Assembly (NCBI GenBank): GCA_002224055.1 | Contig: AZLU01000009.1 | Coordinates: forward strand, 188,076-222,398 | Origin: Pezizomycotina sp. ARF18 | Lineage: Eukaryota; Ascomycota | DNA: 34,323 bases | Direction: 5' to 3' | The notes under the pieces: generated by a model | Database searches by the model: none | What the model saw: only the letters and a program-made list of their open reading frames with translations | Told to the model about the DNA's origin: nothing | Position numbers and translations under genes: made by a program | Shown here: positions 33,330 through 34,323 of the stretch, in pieces | How positions within the stretch are numbered: position 1 is the stretch's first letter | How the letters are laid out: every line of letters begins with the position of its first letter

Positions 33330-34323
33330 TCAAACATCCTCCCGCGCCTCTTTTAACAGTTCATCCCTAACTCTATCTCTCTCCTCTTTATATCGGTTCC
33401 GCGAAGGCTAAAACACACATCATAATTAGTCCAAATCTCCACCTCTAACATAACGCTTTTATTTCATAATAGGAAATCATGTGTATTAAAAAAAATGTAA
33501 CCGATATACGTACCAAAACCTCCCTCGCGCTCATCATGCAACTCCCAGCCTGATCGTACAACGCCGTAACGTGCATAACGTCTGCATCTGCACCCGCACC
33601 GTTCGCCCCGTTATAGAAATGTTCATTCCGTGTTATTTACGTTGCCTGTTGTGTATTTGCGTCGTTAAGTGGCGCGCGTAGCGGAAGGCTTGTAGTGCTT
33701 GTAAGGATTCCCGGATTACTTCCTTGAGGATCTCTTCGGGGTCCGGACCGATCGGGGAGGTTGTCGAGGAGTGGAGTCTAGGGAGAGGAGTTTCTATTAT
33801 GAGGGATGGTACGTTAGTTAATGAATTGTTGGGATCGAAACTATCGAAAAAAAGGAGTCTTAAATAATGGTAGGAAATGGACGATTCAAGCGACATTATG
33901 GGTAGCTAGATATCGAGTTTGGGGGAAGGGAATAAAGCAAACACTGCATATATACATATACACAAACAATAAGACACCCGTAATACTAAAAATTCTGAAA
34001 AAAAAAAAAAAAAAAAAAACCTTACAATAGCCTGCGTCAATTCACTGCCCAGTATCTCCGCCGTATTATCCCTATGCAGTCCACTGGTACCGTGTTGTCC
34101 TCCGTTTATTACTCCCGCCGTTCATATTTCCATTCATATTTCCATTCGTATTCCCGTTCATGTACGCTGTGGCTAATCTCAGCGCATGCTCAACGGTCGT
34201 CCGTCGGGGTATAGGCGACAGCTGTGCTGCTGCACGCCGAACGTGCTCACGCGTCGCGCCTCCGAGGACGGATACGGGTTCGTATCCGCAGTATGGTAGA
34301 CCGTCGCCGGCGGGCGGCGGATG
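33330..34323 (-). CDS. Unrecognised gene, 3' part, runs off window
   Basis: Minus-strand coding sequence entering from the right edge. The first visible exon (down to 34026) reads CGYEPVSVLGGATREHVRRA, then EHALRLATAYMNGN and an Asn-Gly repeat (NTNGNMNGNMNGG), then LHRDNTAEILGSELTQAI. A donor at 34025 (GTAAGG) opens an intron containing a long T run on the coding strand. The next exon holds GPDPEEILKEVIRESLQALQ, a probable helix, then RHLTTQIHNRQR. After a one-base slip near 33645 comes NEHFYNGANGAGADADVMHV and SCMMSAREVL. A further intron (about 33411-33513, GTACGT to TTTTAG) joins PSRNRYKEERDRVRDELLKE, and the stop is 33330-33332. The exact acceptor of the upstream intron is unclear. I do not recognise the family; a regulatory or scaffold protein is a guess. 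Confidence 0.5.
33998..34019. repeat. Poly-A tract, 22 bases, inside an intron
   Basis: An uninterrupted A run on the plus strand, directly after the intron donor of the minus-strand gene at the right edge, where it reads as poly-T. Likely to be miscounted in sequencing. Confidence 0.9.

Overview
The window looks like nuclear DNA of a filamentous ascomycete (Pezizomycotina). The basis is short introns of 49-108 bp with GTANGT-type donors, CTAAC or TACTAAT branch points and YAG acceptors, together with typical fungal gene families: S41-like secreted protease, Zn2Cys6 regulator, fungal rhodopsin-like membrane protein, P450 and MFS transporter. No ribosomal RNA, CRISPR, plasmid or phage element was seen. 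The genes are separated by long AT-rich or pyrimidine-rich non-coding stretches.

Layout, left to right: 1-3828 gene-free; 3829-5532 decayed F-box-like gene (+); an unrecognised open frame at 5848-6120 (+); 7000-9525 S41-like protease with signal peptide and GPI-type tail (+); 9965-10446 small proline-rich membrane protein (-); 11993-14050 Zn2Cys6 regulator with three in-frame tandem duplications (-); about 16795-18608 multi-pass fungal membrane protein with in-frame stops (+); about 20331-21472 rhodopsin-like integral membrane protein (+); 21915-22583 small secreted GPI-type protein (-); 23114-23484 small decayed gene (+); 25492-27764 MFS transporter (+); 28341-30139 cytochrome P450 (-); 31850-32883 MDR oxidoreductase of the PTGR/LTB4DH type (+); 33330-34323 3' part of an unrecognised gene running off the right edge (-).

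Almost every gene is broken by one-base frame slips while splice sites and family motifs survive on both sides. Nearly all slips go the same way (one base missing), often beside homopolymers. The simplest reading is systematic single-base deletion in the underlying sequence, such as an unpolished long-read assembly, rather than independent pseudogenisation of ten genes. Three loci (F-box, membrane protein, small gene at 23.1 kb) also carry in-frame TAG/TAA codons that deletions cannot explain, so these may be true pseudogenes. The MFS transporter, P450 and MDR oxidoreductase are neighbours and could act in one small-molecule pathway, but no backbone synthase is present, so no cluster is claimed.
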